The notes under the pieces were generated by a model. That model was not told where the DNA came from, did not search any database, and saw only the letters and a program-made list of their open reading frames with translations. Shown here in pieces: positions 28,079 through 36,931 of a stretch of 64,000 nucleotides of DNA (within the stretch, counting starts at the first letter, position 1; each line of letters begins with the position of its first letter). The stretch is from JAEUIT01 sp044220875. GTDB lineage: Bacteria > Planctomycetota > Phycisphaerae > Phycisphaerales > SM1A02. Made by a program: the position numbers and the translations under genes. The stretch spans positions 62,001 through 126,000 of the forward strand of contig JBGAQH010000002.1 in NCBI GenBank assembly GCA_044220875.1. Direction: 5' to 3'.

Positions 28079-28633
28079 TCAGGTGGCGCAGGCCACCCTC
28101 ACGGCCGCGGCTAACGCTTCGCCCGCCTCGCCCGCCCGCTGGTTCAGGTCGCGGTACTTGGCGGGAACGCGGGCCGCGATCGCCCTCATCAGGCACTCCC
28201 GCGAGACGAGCGGAACGACCGCGTTCATCGCGCAGAGGGCGACGGTGTTGGCCACCACCTTGCTGCCGAGGTGGACCGCGGCGTCGGTGATCGCGAGCCG
28301 GACGACGCGCCCCGGACTGGGGATGTCCGCGGGCACGTTGCTCGAATCGACGATGACCACCGTGTCGGGGCGCACCTTCGCCAGGTACTTCCGCGCCGCC
28401 TCCTGCGACATGCACAGGAGGACGTCCGGCGTCGTCACCTCGGGATAGGCGATGCGCCCGCTCGAGATGATGACCTCCGACTTGCTCGACCCGAGCCGGG
28501 CCTCGGGGCCGTAGGTCTGGGTCTGGACGACGTTGCGTCCCTCGAGCATCGCGGCCTCGGCCAGGATCACGCCGGCGGTGATGAGCCCCTGGCCGCCGGC
28601 GCCGGAGAATCGGACTTGGACGGGATCGTTCAT
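28079..28633 (-). CDS. korC: 2-oxoacid:ferredoxin oxidoreductase, gamma subunit
   Basis: The 184-residue product opens VRFSGAGGQGLITAGVILAEAA, the signature of the gamma (CoA-binding) subunit, followed by TQTYGPEARLGSSKSEVIIS and later NTVALCAMNAVVP. It belongs with KorA and KorB to an enzyme that converts a 2-oxoacid, probably 2-oxoglutarate, to the acyl-CoA while reducing ferredoxin, or the reverse. Its start overlaps the end of korB by four bases (ATGA), so translation is probably coupled. It is the last gene of the eight-gene run and is convergent with the receptor gene 27 bases away. Confidence 0.9.
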   Translation of the reverse strand: MNDPVQVRFSGAGGQGLITAGVILAEAAMLEGRNVVQTQTYGPEARLGSSKSEVIISSGRIAYPEVTTPDVLLCMSQEAARKYLAKVRPDTVVIVDSSNVPADIPSPGRVVRLAITDAAVHLGSKVVANTVALCAMNAVVPLVSRECLMRAIAARVPAKYRDLNQRAGEAGEALAAAVRVACAT

Positions 28634-29487
28634 GACTTCGCTCCCCTCGCGGCCACCGCCGCCTCGAGCTTTCGCAGATAGAGCGTTCCGTAGTCGGTCC
28701 GCTGCTCCTCGCGGAAGACGCCGGTCGCGTTGAGCTCGGCCCCCTCGTGCGACTCCGCATCGTCGTGGCAGTGCTCGCTCTCGTGGCAGGTGCAGGGCTG
28801 CATCGGCGAGGTCGTGTCACGCAGGTACTGGAGCATGTCGTAGGGTTCCGCGACCTCGTTCATGCGACCGAAATAGGTCGGGCAGGAGGTCATGATGTCC
28901 ACCACCGAGAAGCCCCTGTAGAGCATGGCCCGCTTGATGAGCGAGGTCATCTGCTTGTGGTCGAACGACGTCGTGCGGGCGACGAAGCCGGCGCCGGCCC
29001 CGAGGGCGAGCCGCACGAGGTCGAACGGCGGCTCGATGTTGCCGGTCGTCGACGTGGTGCTTCGCTTGCCGGTCGGCGTCGTGGGGGCGAGCTGGCCGCC
29101 GGTGAGCCCGTAGATCCCGTTGTTGAAGATGAGTGCCGTGAGGTCGATGTTTCGTCGGCACGCATGGATGAGGTGATTGCCGCCGATCGCCGAGGCATCG
29201 CCGTCGCCCATGATGACGATCACGTGCAGCCCCTGGTTGGCGAGCTTGATTCCCGTCGCAAACGCCACCGCGCGACCGTGCGTGGTGTGCATGGTGTTGA
29301 AGTCGAGCACGAAGGGCGTGCGGCCCGAGCAGCCGATGCCGCTCACGACCACGACCTTGTCCTGCTCGAGATTCAGCTCCTCGACGGCCTGAAGGAACGC
29401 CTTCACGATCGTGCCGTTGCCGCAGCCCGGGCACCACACGTGCGGAAGCTGGCTCTGTCGGAGGAAGTGTCGATAGGTTTCGCTCAT
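28630..29487 (-). CDS. korB: 2-oxoacid:ferredoxin oxidoreductase, beta (TPP-binding) subunit
   Basis: The 285-residue subunit binds thiamine diphosphate (MGDGDASAIGGNH...NNGIYGLTGGQ) and a [4Fe-4S] cluster. Candidate ligands are Cys19 and Cys22 (WCPGCG), Cys53 (GIGCSGR) and Cys202 (SCPTY), as in KorB. The wording favours 2-oxoglutarate over pyruvate. Unusual is a Cys/His-rich insert at 232-247 (CTCHESEHCHDDAESH) in the C-terminal region that ordinary KorB proteins are not known for. The ATG at 29487 has AAAGGA upstream and overlaps korA by four bases. Confidence 0.92.
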   Translation of the reverse strand: MSETYRHFLRQSQLPHVWCPGCGNGTIVKAFLQAVEELNLEQDKVVVVSGIGCSGRTPFVLDFNTMHTTHGRAVAFATGIKLANQGLHVIVIMGDGDASAIGGNHLIHACRRNIDLTALIFNNGIYGLTGGQLAPTTPTGKRSTTSTTGNIEPPFDLVRLALGAGAGFVARTTSFDHKQMTSLIKRAMLYRGFSVVDIMTSCPTYFGRMNEVAEPYDMLQYLRDTTSPMQPCTCHESEHCHDDAESHEGAELNATGVFREEQRTDYGTLYLRKLEAAVAARGAKS

Positions 29488-30683
29488 GAGTGCACCGTCC
29501 TTTCGGAGCATCGGCCGCCGGGACTTCGTCCGCAGCGCTGACAGCTTGACCCGTCCGCGGCGAGCTCGGCCTTCGCCGCCTCGACGATCTGCAGCGGGGT
29601 GAGCAGGTGGCCGTCGATGCGCGTGCATGGCTGCACCTCGCATCGGCCGCCCGCGGCCCGGGCGATCTCGCGGACGAGCTGGCCCATGTTGAGTTCGGGA
29701 GCGACGATCCGGTCGACCCGCTCGGCCACCTCGGTGACGAGATGGTCGGGGAAGGGCCACAGGGTCTTCAGGTCAAGCAGTCCGGCCCTGATGCCCTCGC
29801 GGCGCAGGATCTCGACCGCCGCGGCGGCGGGCCGGCTGGTGATGCCGTAGCTCACGATCGCGAGCGTCGCGTCGTCAAGCATCATCCGCTCGAACATCGC
29901 CAGCTCGCGGACCCTGCTCCGCACCTTGCCGACCATCCGGTTGAGCTCGCGGGCCGCGGCCTCGTCGGCGACGGTGAAGCCGTCGGCGTTGTGGGCGAGC
30001 CCGGTGACGTGGAATCGGGCGCCGGCGCCGAAGGGCAGGAAGGAGTTGTCCGCGAAGGGCTTGAAGCCCCTGGCGACCGTCGGCCTCGAGCGCTCGACGA
30101 CGGGGATCTCGCCCGGTTCCGGCCAGTCGATGTTCTCCCGCATGTGGGCTAACACTTCGTCCATGAGGAGAATCACCGGAACGCGGTGCTCCTCGGCGAG
30201 GTTGAAGGCCTTCACCGTCATCTCGAAGGCGTCGCGGACGTTCGAGGCGGTGAGGACGATGACCGGGTGGTCGCCGTGCGTGCCCCAGATTGCCTGCATG
30301 ACGTCGCCCTGGGCGCCCTTGGTCGGCTGGCCGGTCGACGGACCCCAGCGCTGGCAGTTCACGATGACGCAGGGCGTCTCGGTGATCGCCGCGTACCCGA
30401 TGCCCTCCTGCATGAGGGAGAAGCCCGGGCCGCTCGTGGCGGTGAGGACCTTTCCGCCGCCCCACGCGCCGCCGATGATCGCCGAGATCGATGCGATCTC
30501 GTCCTCCATCTGGATGAACGTGAGGCCACGGGCCGGCATCTCCGTCGCGAGGATCTCCATGACCTCGGAGCTCGGCGTGATGGGATACCCGGCGTAGAAA
30601 TTGCATCCGGCGTAGAGGGCCGCGTGGGCGCAGGCCTCGTTGCCCTGGATGAGCCGCTGGGGACGCTTCGTGGTTGTGATCAT
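29484..30683 (-). CDS. korA: 2-oxoacid:ferredoxin oxidoreductase, alpha subunit
   Basis: The 399-residue alpha subunit carries NEACAHAALYAGCNFYAGYPITPSSEVMEIL-type sequence at its N terminus (pyrimidine domain), then QMEDEIASISAIIGGAWGG, TSGPGFSLMQEG and a transketolase C-terminal-like domain (LDLKTLWPFPDHLV). This is the KorA pattern of 2-oxoglutarate-type enzymes. The last 20 residues hold a Cys motif (CQRCGRSPGGRC, Cys381/384/392) outside the conserved fold. The start overlaps the preceding flavoprotein gene by four bases, and its end overlaps korB by four. Confidence 0.92.
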   Translation of the reverse strand: MITTTKRPQRLIQGNEACAHAALYAGCNFYAGYPITPSSEVMEILATEMPARGLTFIQMEDEIASISAIIGGAWGGGKVLTATSGPGFSLMQEGIGYAAITETPCVIVNCQRWGPSTGQPTKGAQGDVMQAIWGTHGDHPVIVLTASNVRDAFEMTVKAFNLAEEHRVPVILLMDEVLAHMRENIDWPEPGEIPVVERSRPTVARGFKPFADNSFLPFGAGARFHVTGLAHNADGFTVADEAAARELNRMVGKVRSRVRELAMFERMMLDDATLAIVSYGITSRPAAAAVEILRREGIRAGLLDLKTLWPFPDHLVTEVAERVDRIVAPELNMGQLVREIARAAGGRCEVQPCTRIDGHLLTPLQIVEAAKAELAADGSSCQRCGRSPGGRCSERTVHS

Positions 30684-32395
30684 GACGCTGCCGCCTCCTG
30701 CATGGTCTTGCTGCGCGATCGCGGCGCGTCGCCCTTCACGATCCAAATCGCGAAGTCTGGGCAACGCGCCTCGCACAGTCCGCAGAAGACACAGGTGTTG
30801 GGATCCTTCACTTCGATGTGGTTCGCCGAGTCGAGCGCGAGGGTCTGGGCCGGGCAGCTCGTCACGCAGACGTTGCAGCCCTTGCAGAGCTTCGGCGCCG
30901 TCGTCAGCCGGTAGTCCGCCTGGTAGTGGCGGATCGTTCCCTCGCCGACCTCGACGCGGGCCGGGGCGATCCTCTCGCGCGGCGGCACGCTCTCGCCGAG
31001 CAGGCGGCGGGCGATGGCCTGGGCGGCGCGACGTCCGTCGCTCACCGCCTGCACGACGGTGGATCCGCCGTTGATGCAGTCGCCGCCCGCGTAGACGCCC
31101 GGCACGTTGGTGTGCAGGTCGCCGGCGACGCGGACCACGCTGCCGTTCATCTCGACGCCGAAGAGCTTCAGCAGTTCGCTGTGCGGCTTCTGGCCGATGG
31201 CCTTGATGACCGTGTCCACCTCGATGATGAACTCGGAGCCCGGAATCGGCTCGGGCCGCGGGCGGCCCGACGCGTCGGGCGCGCCGAGGCGCATCCGGAC
31301 GCAGCGCACGCCGGTGACTCGGTCGGTGCCGAGGAATTCGGTCGGCGCGACGAGCGGGACGATGCGAACGCCCTCGCGCTTCGCGGCCCGGACCTCGTGC
31401 GCGAACGCCGGCATCTCCGACTCGCTCCGGCGATAGAGCATCATCACGTCGCGGGCCCCGAGCATGCGGGCCTGGCGCGAGACGTCGATCGCGGTGTTGC
31501 CGCTCGTGACCTCGCTCGCCCAGAGCATCGCCGCCTCGCGGGCGACGTCGATGGCGGTGTTGCCGCCTCCCATGACCGCGACGCGCGGGCCGACCCGCAG
31601 CGAGCCGGCGGCGCCAAGCTTGAGTTCCTCGATGAACCGCAGCGAGTCCCAGACGCCGGGGAGATTCTCGCCCGGGATCCTCGCCGGCATGTCATCGCCG
31701 AGGCCGATGCCGAGGAAGATCGCCTGATGCTTCGCGCGAAGCTCCTCGACCGAGATGTCCTTGCCGACGGTCACGCCGAAGCGCACCTCGACGCCGAGCG
31801 AGCGGATCTGGGCCAGCTCCTCGGGAAGCGGCTTGTACTGCTGCTTGTAGGGGGCGATGCCGCGGGTGACGAGCCCGCCCGGGAAGTCGCGAGCCTCGTA
31901 GATCGTGACCTGGAATCCCGCCTGGGCGAGCTCCGCGGCGCAGCCGAGTCCGGCCGGGCCGGCGCCGATCACCGCGATGCTCTCCTTCCGCTGGGCGGCG
32001 CCGCGCCGCACGACCGGCTCGCCGAGGTCGAGCGCCGCGTCGGTGGCGAAGCGCTGGAGCCGACCGATCTGGATGGCGCGGCGTCCCTCCTTCAGCAGCA
32101 CGCACGAGCCCTGGCAGAGCACCTCGACCGGGCAGACGCGCGAGCACGTGCCGCCGAGGATGTTGTCGCTGAAGATCTTCCGGGCCGCATCGACCGGTCG
32201 CTCATGGGCGATGTCATTGATGAATCCCGGGATGTCGATGCCCGCGGGACACGCCTTCACGCAGGGCGCCGCGGCACAGGGTCCGCCGCACTGGAGGCAA
32301 GCCTCCGCCTCCAGGACGGCCTCGGCCGGCAACATGGTCGGATGTGCATCGCGAACGATGGGGCCCAGCTGGGCCGATTCGGGAATGTTGGTCAA
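30680..32395 (-). CDS. GltD-type NAD(P)H:ferredoxin flavoprotein with C-terminal 2x[4Fe-4S] domain
   Basis: The 571-residue protein resembles the glutamate synthase small subunit. Its N-terminal Cys-rich domain runs from CLQCGGPC through CVKACP to CSRVCPVEVLC. FAD binds at GAGPAG (144-149) and NAD(P)H at GGGNTAIDVAR (276-286). A two-cluster ferredoxin domain at the C terminus (CKGCNVCVTSCP, CVFCGLCEARCP) should pass electrons to or from KorABC. A 21-residue tandem duplication starts inside the NAD(P)H site (31439-31564). I chose a TTG start at 32395 with GAGGT six bases upstream; another TTG lies at 32431. Confidence 0.85.
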   Translation of the reverse strand: MTNIPESAQLGPIVRDAHPTMLPAEAVLEAEACLQCGGPCAAAPCVKACPAGIDIPGFINDIAHERPVDAARKIFSDNILGGTCSRVCPVEVLCQGSCVLLKEGRRAIQIGRLQRFATDAALDLGEPVVRRGAAQRKESIAVIGAGPAGLGCAAELAQAGFQVTIYEARDFPGGLVTRGIAPYKQQYKPLPEELAQIRSLGVEVRFGVTVGKDISVEELRAKHQAIFLGIGLGDDMPARIPGENLPGVWDSLRFIEELKLGAAGSLRVGPRVAVMGGGNTAIDVAREAAMLWASEVTSGNTAIDVSRQARMLGARDVMMLYRRSESEMPAFAHEVRAAKREGVRIVPLVAPTEFLGTDRVTGVRCVRMRLGAPDASGRPRPEPIPGSEFIIEVDTVIKAIGQKPHSELLKLFGVEMNGSVVRVAGDLHTNVPGVYAGGDCINGGSTVVQAVSDGRRAAQAIARRLLGESVPPRERIAPARVEVGEGTIRHYQADYRLTTAPKLCKGCNVCVTSCPAQTLALDSANHIEVKDPNTCVFCGLCEARCPDFAIWIVKGDAPRSRSKTMQEAAAS

Positions 32396-32448
32396 GGTAC
32401 ACCTCGCTGTGCGGGCCTCGCGGCGCGCCAAGGGTTATGAGCGACCCG

Positions 32449-34074
32449 TTAGATGGTCTCGGGCTCCATGCGAATTGCGCCGCAGGGGCATTCCTCGGCG
32501 CAGATGCCGCAGCCCTTGCAGTAGTCGTAGTTGATGCGGAAGCGGTTGCCCGGTCCGAGCTTGATGACGGCGTTGTCCGGGCAGACGCCGAAGCAGTTGT
32601 CGCACTCGAAGCAGTTGCCGCAGGAGAGGCAGCGACGGGCCTCGAAGAGCGCGTTGCCCTCGTCGAGTCCGCCGACGACCTCGTCGAAGCTGTCGGTCCG
32701 GCGGGCCTTGTCGAGCTCGGGCTGCACGGTCGCCGGCGCATCGCTGTAGTACCAGGTGTTGAGCTGGTCGAACGCGGCGAGCTCGTGCTTGGGCGCCGGC
32801 ACGTGGGTCGTCCCGCGCAGGTACGCGTCGACGTTGCGGGCGGCCTTCTTGCCGTGCCCCACCGCGACCGTGACGGTTCGGTCGGCAGGCACCATGTCGC
32901 CGCCGGCGAAGATGCCGCGGTGGCCGGTCATCATGTCGGGCCCGACCTCGACGACTCCGTCCCTGATCGACAGTCCGTCGACCTTGGCGAGGAAGGAGAG
33001 GTCGACGTCCTGGCCGAGGGCGAGCACGAGCGAATCGGCCCTGATCTCCTCGAACTCGCCGGTCGGCTGCGGATATCCCTTCTCGTCGAGCTTCATCTTC
33101 TCGACGGTGAAGGCGCCCTCGCTCTCGTTCTTGATCGTCGAGAGCCACTTGAACATCACGCCCTCGTCCATCGCCTCCTGGACCTCGAAGTCGTGGGCGG
33201 GCATCTTCTCGCGGGTGCGGCGATAGACGACGATCGCCTCGCTTGCGCCGAGCCGCTTCGCGCTGCGGGCGACGTCCATCGCGGTGTTGCCGCCGCCGTA
33301 GACGAGCACGCGCCGCCCGAGCAGCGGCTTCTCGCCGGTCTCGATGCCGCGGAGGACCGCAAGGGCGTCGAGGATCCGCGAGGCGTCGCCGGCCGGTATG
33401 TAGGCCCGCTTCGCGACGTGGGCGCCGACCGCGAGGAACGCCGCGTCGTAGCCGCCTTCCTTCATCGTGGCCGCGAGGTCGCTCACCTTGGCGTTGAATC
33501 GGAAGGTCACGCCCAACGATTCGATGCGCGCGACCTCCGCGTCGAGAATGTCGCGCGGAAGCCGGTACTTCGGAATGCCGAAGCGCATCATGCCGCCGGC
33601 CATCGGACCGGCCTCGAGCACCGTCACCGAGTGGCCCAGGCGGGCGAGGTGATACGCGCAGGAGAGGCCCGAGGGCCCGGCGCCGACGACGAGGATGCGC
33701 TTTCCGGTCGGCTTGGCCTCGACCGCGATCTTCCAGCCCTTCTCGATGGCCAGGTCGCCGAGGAAGCGCTCGATCGCGTGGATGCCGACGGCCTTGTCGA
33801 GCTTGGCGCGGTTGCACGCCCCCTCGCAGGTGTGGTAGCAGACGCGGCCCATGGTCGCGGGCATCGGGTTGTCGGCCATGATCCGGCGCCACGCGGCCTC
33901 GTAGTTGCCCTCCTCGGCGAGGTAGAGCCACTGCTGGATGTTCTCGCCCGCCGGACATGCGTGGTTGCAGGGCGGAAGCCGATCGACGTAGACGGGACGC
34001 TCGGTCCGCCACGATCCGGTCTTGTTGGCGAGGCTCGAACCGACGTCGAGCGTGATGGCAAATGGCTTGTTCAT
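32449..34074 (-). CDS. GltD-type NAD(P)H:ferredoxin flavoprotein fused to PorD-like ferredoxin
   Basis: The 541-residue protein has an N-terminal GltD-like cluster domain (Cys36, Cys40, Cys79, Cys83, Cys87), an FAD site GAGPSG (131-136), an NAD(P)H site GGGNTAMDVAR and YRRTREKMPA. At the C terminus is a ferredoxin-like domain with CLSCGNCFECDNC and CKGCGICAEECP, the delta-subunit (PorD) role. The length is ordinary for a GltD-ferredoxin fusion, and it has no duplicated segment, unlike its paralogue. It sits directly after porB with a four-base overlap, so it probably serves the pyruvate enzyme. No large glutamate synthase subunit is nearby. Confidence 0.9.
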   Translation of the reverse strand: MNKPFAITLDVGSSLANKTGSWRTERPVYVDRLPPCNHACPAGENIQQWLYLAEEGNYEAAWRRIMADNPMPATMGRVCYHTCEGACNRAKLDKAVGIHAIERFLGDLAIEKGWKIAVEAKPTGKRILVVGAGPSGLSCAYHLARLGHSVTVLEAGPMAGGMMRFGIPKYRLPRDILDAEVARIESLGVTFRFNAKVSDLAATMKEGGYDAAFLAVGAHVAKRAYIPAGDASRILDALAVLRGIETGEKPLLGRRVLVYGGGNTAMDVARSAKRLGASEAIVVYRRTREKMPAHDFEVQEAMDEGVMFKWLSTIKNESEGAFTVEKMKLDEKGYPQPTGEFEEIRADSLVLALGQDVDLSFLAKVDGLSIRDGVVEVGPDMMTGHRGIFAGGDMVPADRTVTVAVGHGKKAARNVDAYLRGTTHVPAPKHELAAFDQLNTWYYSDAPATVQPELDKARRTDSFDEVVGGLDEGNALFEARRCLSCGNCFECDNCFGVCPDNAVIKLGPGNRFRINYDYCKGCGICAEECPCGAIRMEPETI

Positions 34075-35078
34075 GCGTGCACCTCGGCCTGCATCAGGCC
34101 GAACCGCTCGATGTGGCGATCGGCGATCGCCTGCATCTGGGCCAGGCGCCGCTCGTCGCGGCCCTTGGAGAAGAGATGGGAGAACCGTCCTTGGGCCTGG
34201 AGATAGGCGTCCACGGGAACGCGGCGCCGAAGGACGTGCCGTCCGACGACGTCGCCGTACTCCGCCTCGATGATCGGGAAGAGCCCGCATTCGACCGCCA
34301 TGCGGGCGATCTTGATCGTGTCTCCCGTCGGAGTGCCCCAGCCGAGCGGGCAGGGCACGTGCACGTGCAGGTAGCGGGCGCCGTGGAAGCCCATCGCCCG
34401 CGTCACCTTGTATTCGAGGTCGCGGAGATCGGCGACGCTCGCGGTCGCGACGTACGGAATGCCGTGGGCCATCGCAATGAGCGGGACGTTCTTGCCCTGG
34501 CCGAAGACGTTGCCCGGCGCCGGGCCGACCGCGGGCGTCGTCGCGGTGCGGGCCGCGGGCGGCGTGGCGCTCGAGCGCTGCACGCCGGTATTCATATACG
34601 CCTCGTTGTCATAGCAAATGTAGAGGACGTCGTCGTTCCGCTCGAACATGCCCGAGAGGCAGCCGAAGCCGATGTCGACCGTTCCGCCGTCGCCGCCCTG
34701 GGCGATGACGCGCACGTCGTGACGCCCCTTCACCTTCATCGCCGCGGCCATGCCGGTCGCGACCGACGAGGCGTTGGCGAAGAGCGAGTGCAGCCACGCC
34801 ACGCGCCACGACGACTCGGGATAGGGGGTCGAGAAGACCTCGAGGCAGCCCGTCGCGTTGGCGACGACGAGCCGTCCGTTGACGGCCCGCATCGCCGCGT
34901 CGAGCGCGTAGCGCGCGCCGAGCGCCTCGCCGCATCCCTGACAGGCGCGATGGCCGGAGTTGAGCGAGTTGTTGCGCGACGCGTCGGACTGGACGCTTCG
35001 CACCGACACGTCCAGGAGCCGGTTGCCGACCGTGAACGTACCCGTCTGATAGAACTTGACCCGTTGCGGACCGCTCAT
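34071..35078 (-). CDS. porB: Pyruvate:ferredoxin oxidoreductase-type beta subunit
   Basis: The 335-residue TPP subunit has [4Fe-4S] ligands at Cys46 and Cys49 (ACQGCGEALG), Cys78 (ATGCLEV) and Cys243 (VPCPLGW). Its TPP motif is QGGDGGTVDIG...CYDNEAYMNTG. This is the PorB pattern for pyruvate or a related 2-oxoacid. GAGGAGC precedes the ATG at 35078 by about nine bases. The stop overlaps the next gene by four bases, and porA ends 10 bases upstream of the start. Confidence 0.92.
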   Translation of the reverse strand: MSGPQRVKFYQTGTFTVGNRLLDVSVRSVQSDASRNNSLNSGHRACQGCGEALGARYALDAAMRAVNGRLVVANATGCLEVFSTPYPESSWRVAWLHSLFANASSVATGMAAAMKVKGRHDVRVIAQGGDGGTVDIGFGCLSGMFERNDDVLYICYDNEAYMNTGVQRSSATPPAARTATTPAVGPAPGNVFGQGKNVPLIAMAHGIPYVATASVADLRDLEYKVTRAMGFHGARYLHVHVPCPLGWGTPTGDTIKIARMAVECGLFPIIEAEYGDVVGRHVLRRRVPVDAYLQAQGRFSHLFSKGRDERRLAQMQAIADRHIERFGLMQAEVHA

Positions 35079-35088
35079 GGTGTGCTCC

Positions 35089-36342
35089 TCAGCTGACGCC
35101 TGCCGCCACCGCCCCGACATCGCGAAGCATCGCTTCCGCCGCCGGACCGCTCCGCCGCACGAGACGCTCGCGCTCGAGCTGCCGATCCACGATCTCGCGG
35201 TTGAGGTCGAGGAAGTGAAGCGGCTCGAGCCGGTCGGCCATCGCCTCGCGGAAGATCCGGTCGAGGCTCGCGCAGGTCACTGCCCTGCCGCCGAGTCCGG
35301 CGATGACGGTGTAGACCCGCGTCGACTCGCTCGGCAGCGCCATGCGGAGGTTGTGCGAGACGTTGCCGCCGATGCCGACCGAAAGGCTCTTCTCGATGGT
35401 GATCACGCGCTTCGCCCGACAGAGCGCGTCGTGGAGGGCCTTGGTCGGGAAGGGCCGGAAGGAGCAGAGGCTCACGGCGCCGATCTTGATGCCCTCGGTG
35501 CGCATCCGATCGACGACGTCCTTGATCGTTCCGTTCACCGAACCTAACGCGACGACGATCGTCTCGGCGTCCTCGGTTCGGTAGCTCCGCACCAGGCCGC
35601 CGGAGTCGCGCCCGAACTTCCGCTTGAACTCGGCGGCCAGCTCGGGAATGAGCTCGAGGGCCTGCATCTGCTTCGCGTGGGCGAGATAGCGCACTTCCAT
35701 GTACGCCTCGGGTCCGACCATGGCCCCGATCGTGACCGGGTCATCCGGATCGACGACCTGGCGCGGCTCGTAGGGCGGGAGATAGGCGTCGACTTCGGCC
35801 TGGGTCGGCACGTCCACCCGCTCGTAGGCGTGGGTGAGGATGAAGCCGTCGACGCAGACCATCACCGGCATCGAGAGCGCCTCGGCGAGCTTGAAGGCCT
35901 GGATGTGGAGGTCAACCGCCTCCTGGTTGGTCTCGGCGAAGATCTGGATCCAGCCGGCATCGCGAAGGGCCATGCTGTCGGTGTGGTCGTTCCAGATGTT
36001 GATCGGGGCGCCGATCGCCCGGTTGCCGACGGTCATGACGATGGGCAGTCCGAGGCCGGAGGCGTTGTAGACCGCCTCGGCCATGAAGAGGATGCCCTGG
36101 CTCGCCGTCGCCGTGTACGCCCGGGCGCCGCAGGCCGATGCGCCGATCGCCACGGACATCGCGGCGAATTCGCTCTCGACGTTGATGTACTCACAGTTGG
36201 TGAGCGCCCCGCTCTTCACCAGCGCCCCGAGCCCCTCGACGATGTGCGTCTGCGGCGTGATCGGATAGGCACAGATCACTTCGGGTCGGCAGAAGGCCAC
36301 CGCTTCGGCGATGGCGATCGATCCTTCACACTGCTTGAGCAT
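35089..36342 (-). CDS. porA: Pyruvate:ferredoxin oxidoreductase-type alpha subunit
   Basis: The 417-residue alpha subunit has the YPITPQTHIVE motif, a VESEFAAMSVAIGASACGARAYT-type domain I, ATASQGILFMAEAVY, and a later domain with FRPFPTKAL. It pairs with PorB for pyruvate decarboxylation to acetyl-CoA, or reductive carboxylation in reverse. AAGGGA lies upstream of the ATG. It overlaps porG by 17 bases, unusually long for this operon, which suggests coupled translation. Confidence 0.92.
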   Translation of the reverse strand: MLKQCEGSIAIAEAVAFCRPEVICAYPITPQTHIVEGLGALVKSGALTNCEYINVESEFAAMSVAIGASACGARAYTATASQGILFMAEAVYNASGLGLPIVMTVGNRAIGAPINIWNDHTDSMALRDAGWIQIFAETNQEAVDLHIQAFKLAEALSMPVMVCVDGFILTHAYERVDVPTQAEVDAYLPPYEPRQVVDPDDPVTIGAMVGPEAYMEVRYLAHAKQMQALELIPELAAEFKRKFGRDSGGLVRSYRTEDAETIVVALGSVNGTIKDVVDRMRTEGIKIGAVSLCSFRPFPTKALHDALCRAKRVITIEKSLSVGIGGNVSHNLRMALPSESTRVYTVIAGLGGRAVTCASLDRIFREAMADRLEPLHFLDLNREIVDRQLERERLVRRSGPAAEAMLRDVGAVAAGVS

Positions 36343-36931
36343 GACGCTTCGTCCCTTCCGAGGCGCCGTTCCGGCCGGCCTCGATCAATGCGAACGCCTC
36401 ACGGGCCGCGGCGATGTTCCGCTCGGCGACCGCGGCGGGGAATTTCTGGCGGATCGCCGCCTCGACGCTGGCCAGCTTCAGCCGTCCCGTCACGGCACAG
36501 AAGCCGCCGAGGAGGACCGCGTTGGGCACCGGTCGTCCGACGTGTTTCAGTGCCAGTTCGGTGGCGGGCAGGACGGCGACATGCGAGGGCGGCAACGACG
36601 CGAGGTATTCGGCGATCCCAAGCTCGGTCAGCGACCTCTTCGAGTTGATGAGCAGGTAGCCGTCCTTCGCGAAGCCGTCGAAGACCTTGACCTGATGGAG
36701 CAGCGTCGGGTCCTGGATGATCAGTGCGTCGGGCGAGGTGATCGGCTCGCGCGAGCGAATCTCGCGGTCATCGAGGCGGCAGAAGGCGGTGACGGGTGCG
36801 CCCATGCGCTCCGACCCGAAGCTCGGAAAGGCCTGCGCCCACAAACCCTCGATGAAGCCAGCGATCGAGAGCATCTCCGCGGCCGTCACGACGCCTTGTC
36901 CGCCGCGACCGTGGATTCGTACTTCAAACAC
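36326..36931 (-). CDS. porG: Pyruvate:ferredoxin oxidoreductase-type gamma subunit
   Basis: The 201-residue gamma subunit opens VRIHGRGGQGVVTAAEMLS and contains FPSFGSERMGAPV and VGRPVPNAVLLGGF, typical of PorG. It is the promoter-proximal gene of the eight-gene run. The start is a GTG at 36931 with AAGGAG about seven bases upstream, the strongest ribosome site in this operon. The order gamma-alpha-beta for Por followed by alpha-beta-gamma for Kor makes the cluster roughly symmetrical around the two flavoproteins. Confidence 0.9.
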   Translation of the reverse strand: MFEVRIHGRGGQGVVTAAEMLSIAGFIEGLWAQAFPSFGSERMGAPVTAFCRLDDREIRSREPITSPDALIIQDPTLLHQVKVFDGFAKDGYLLINSKRSLTELGIAEYLASLPPSHVAVLPATELALKHVGRPVPNAVLLGGFCAVTGRLKLASVEAAIRQKFPAAVAERNIAAAREAFALIEAGRNGASEGTKRHAQAV

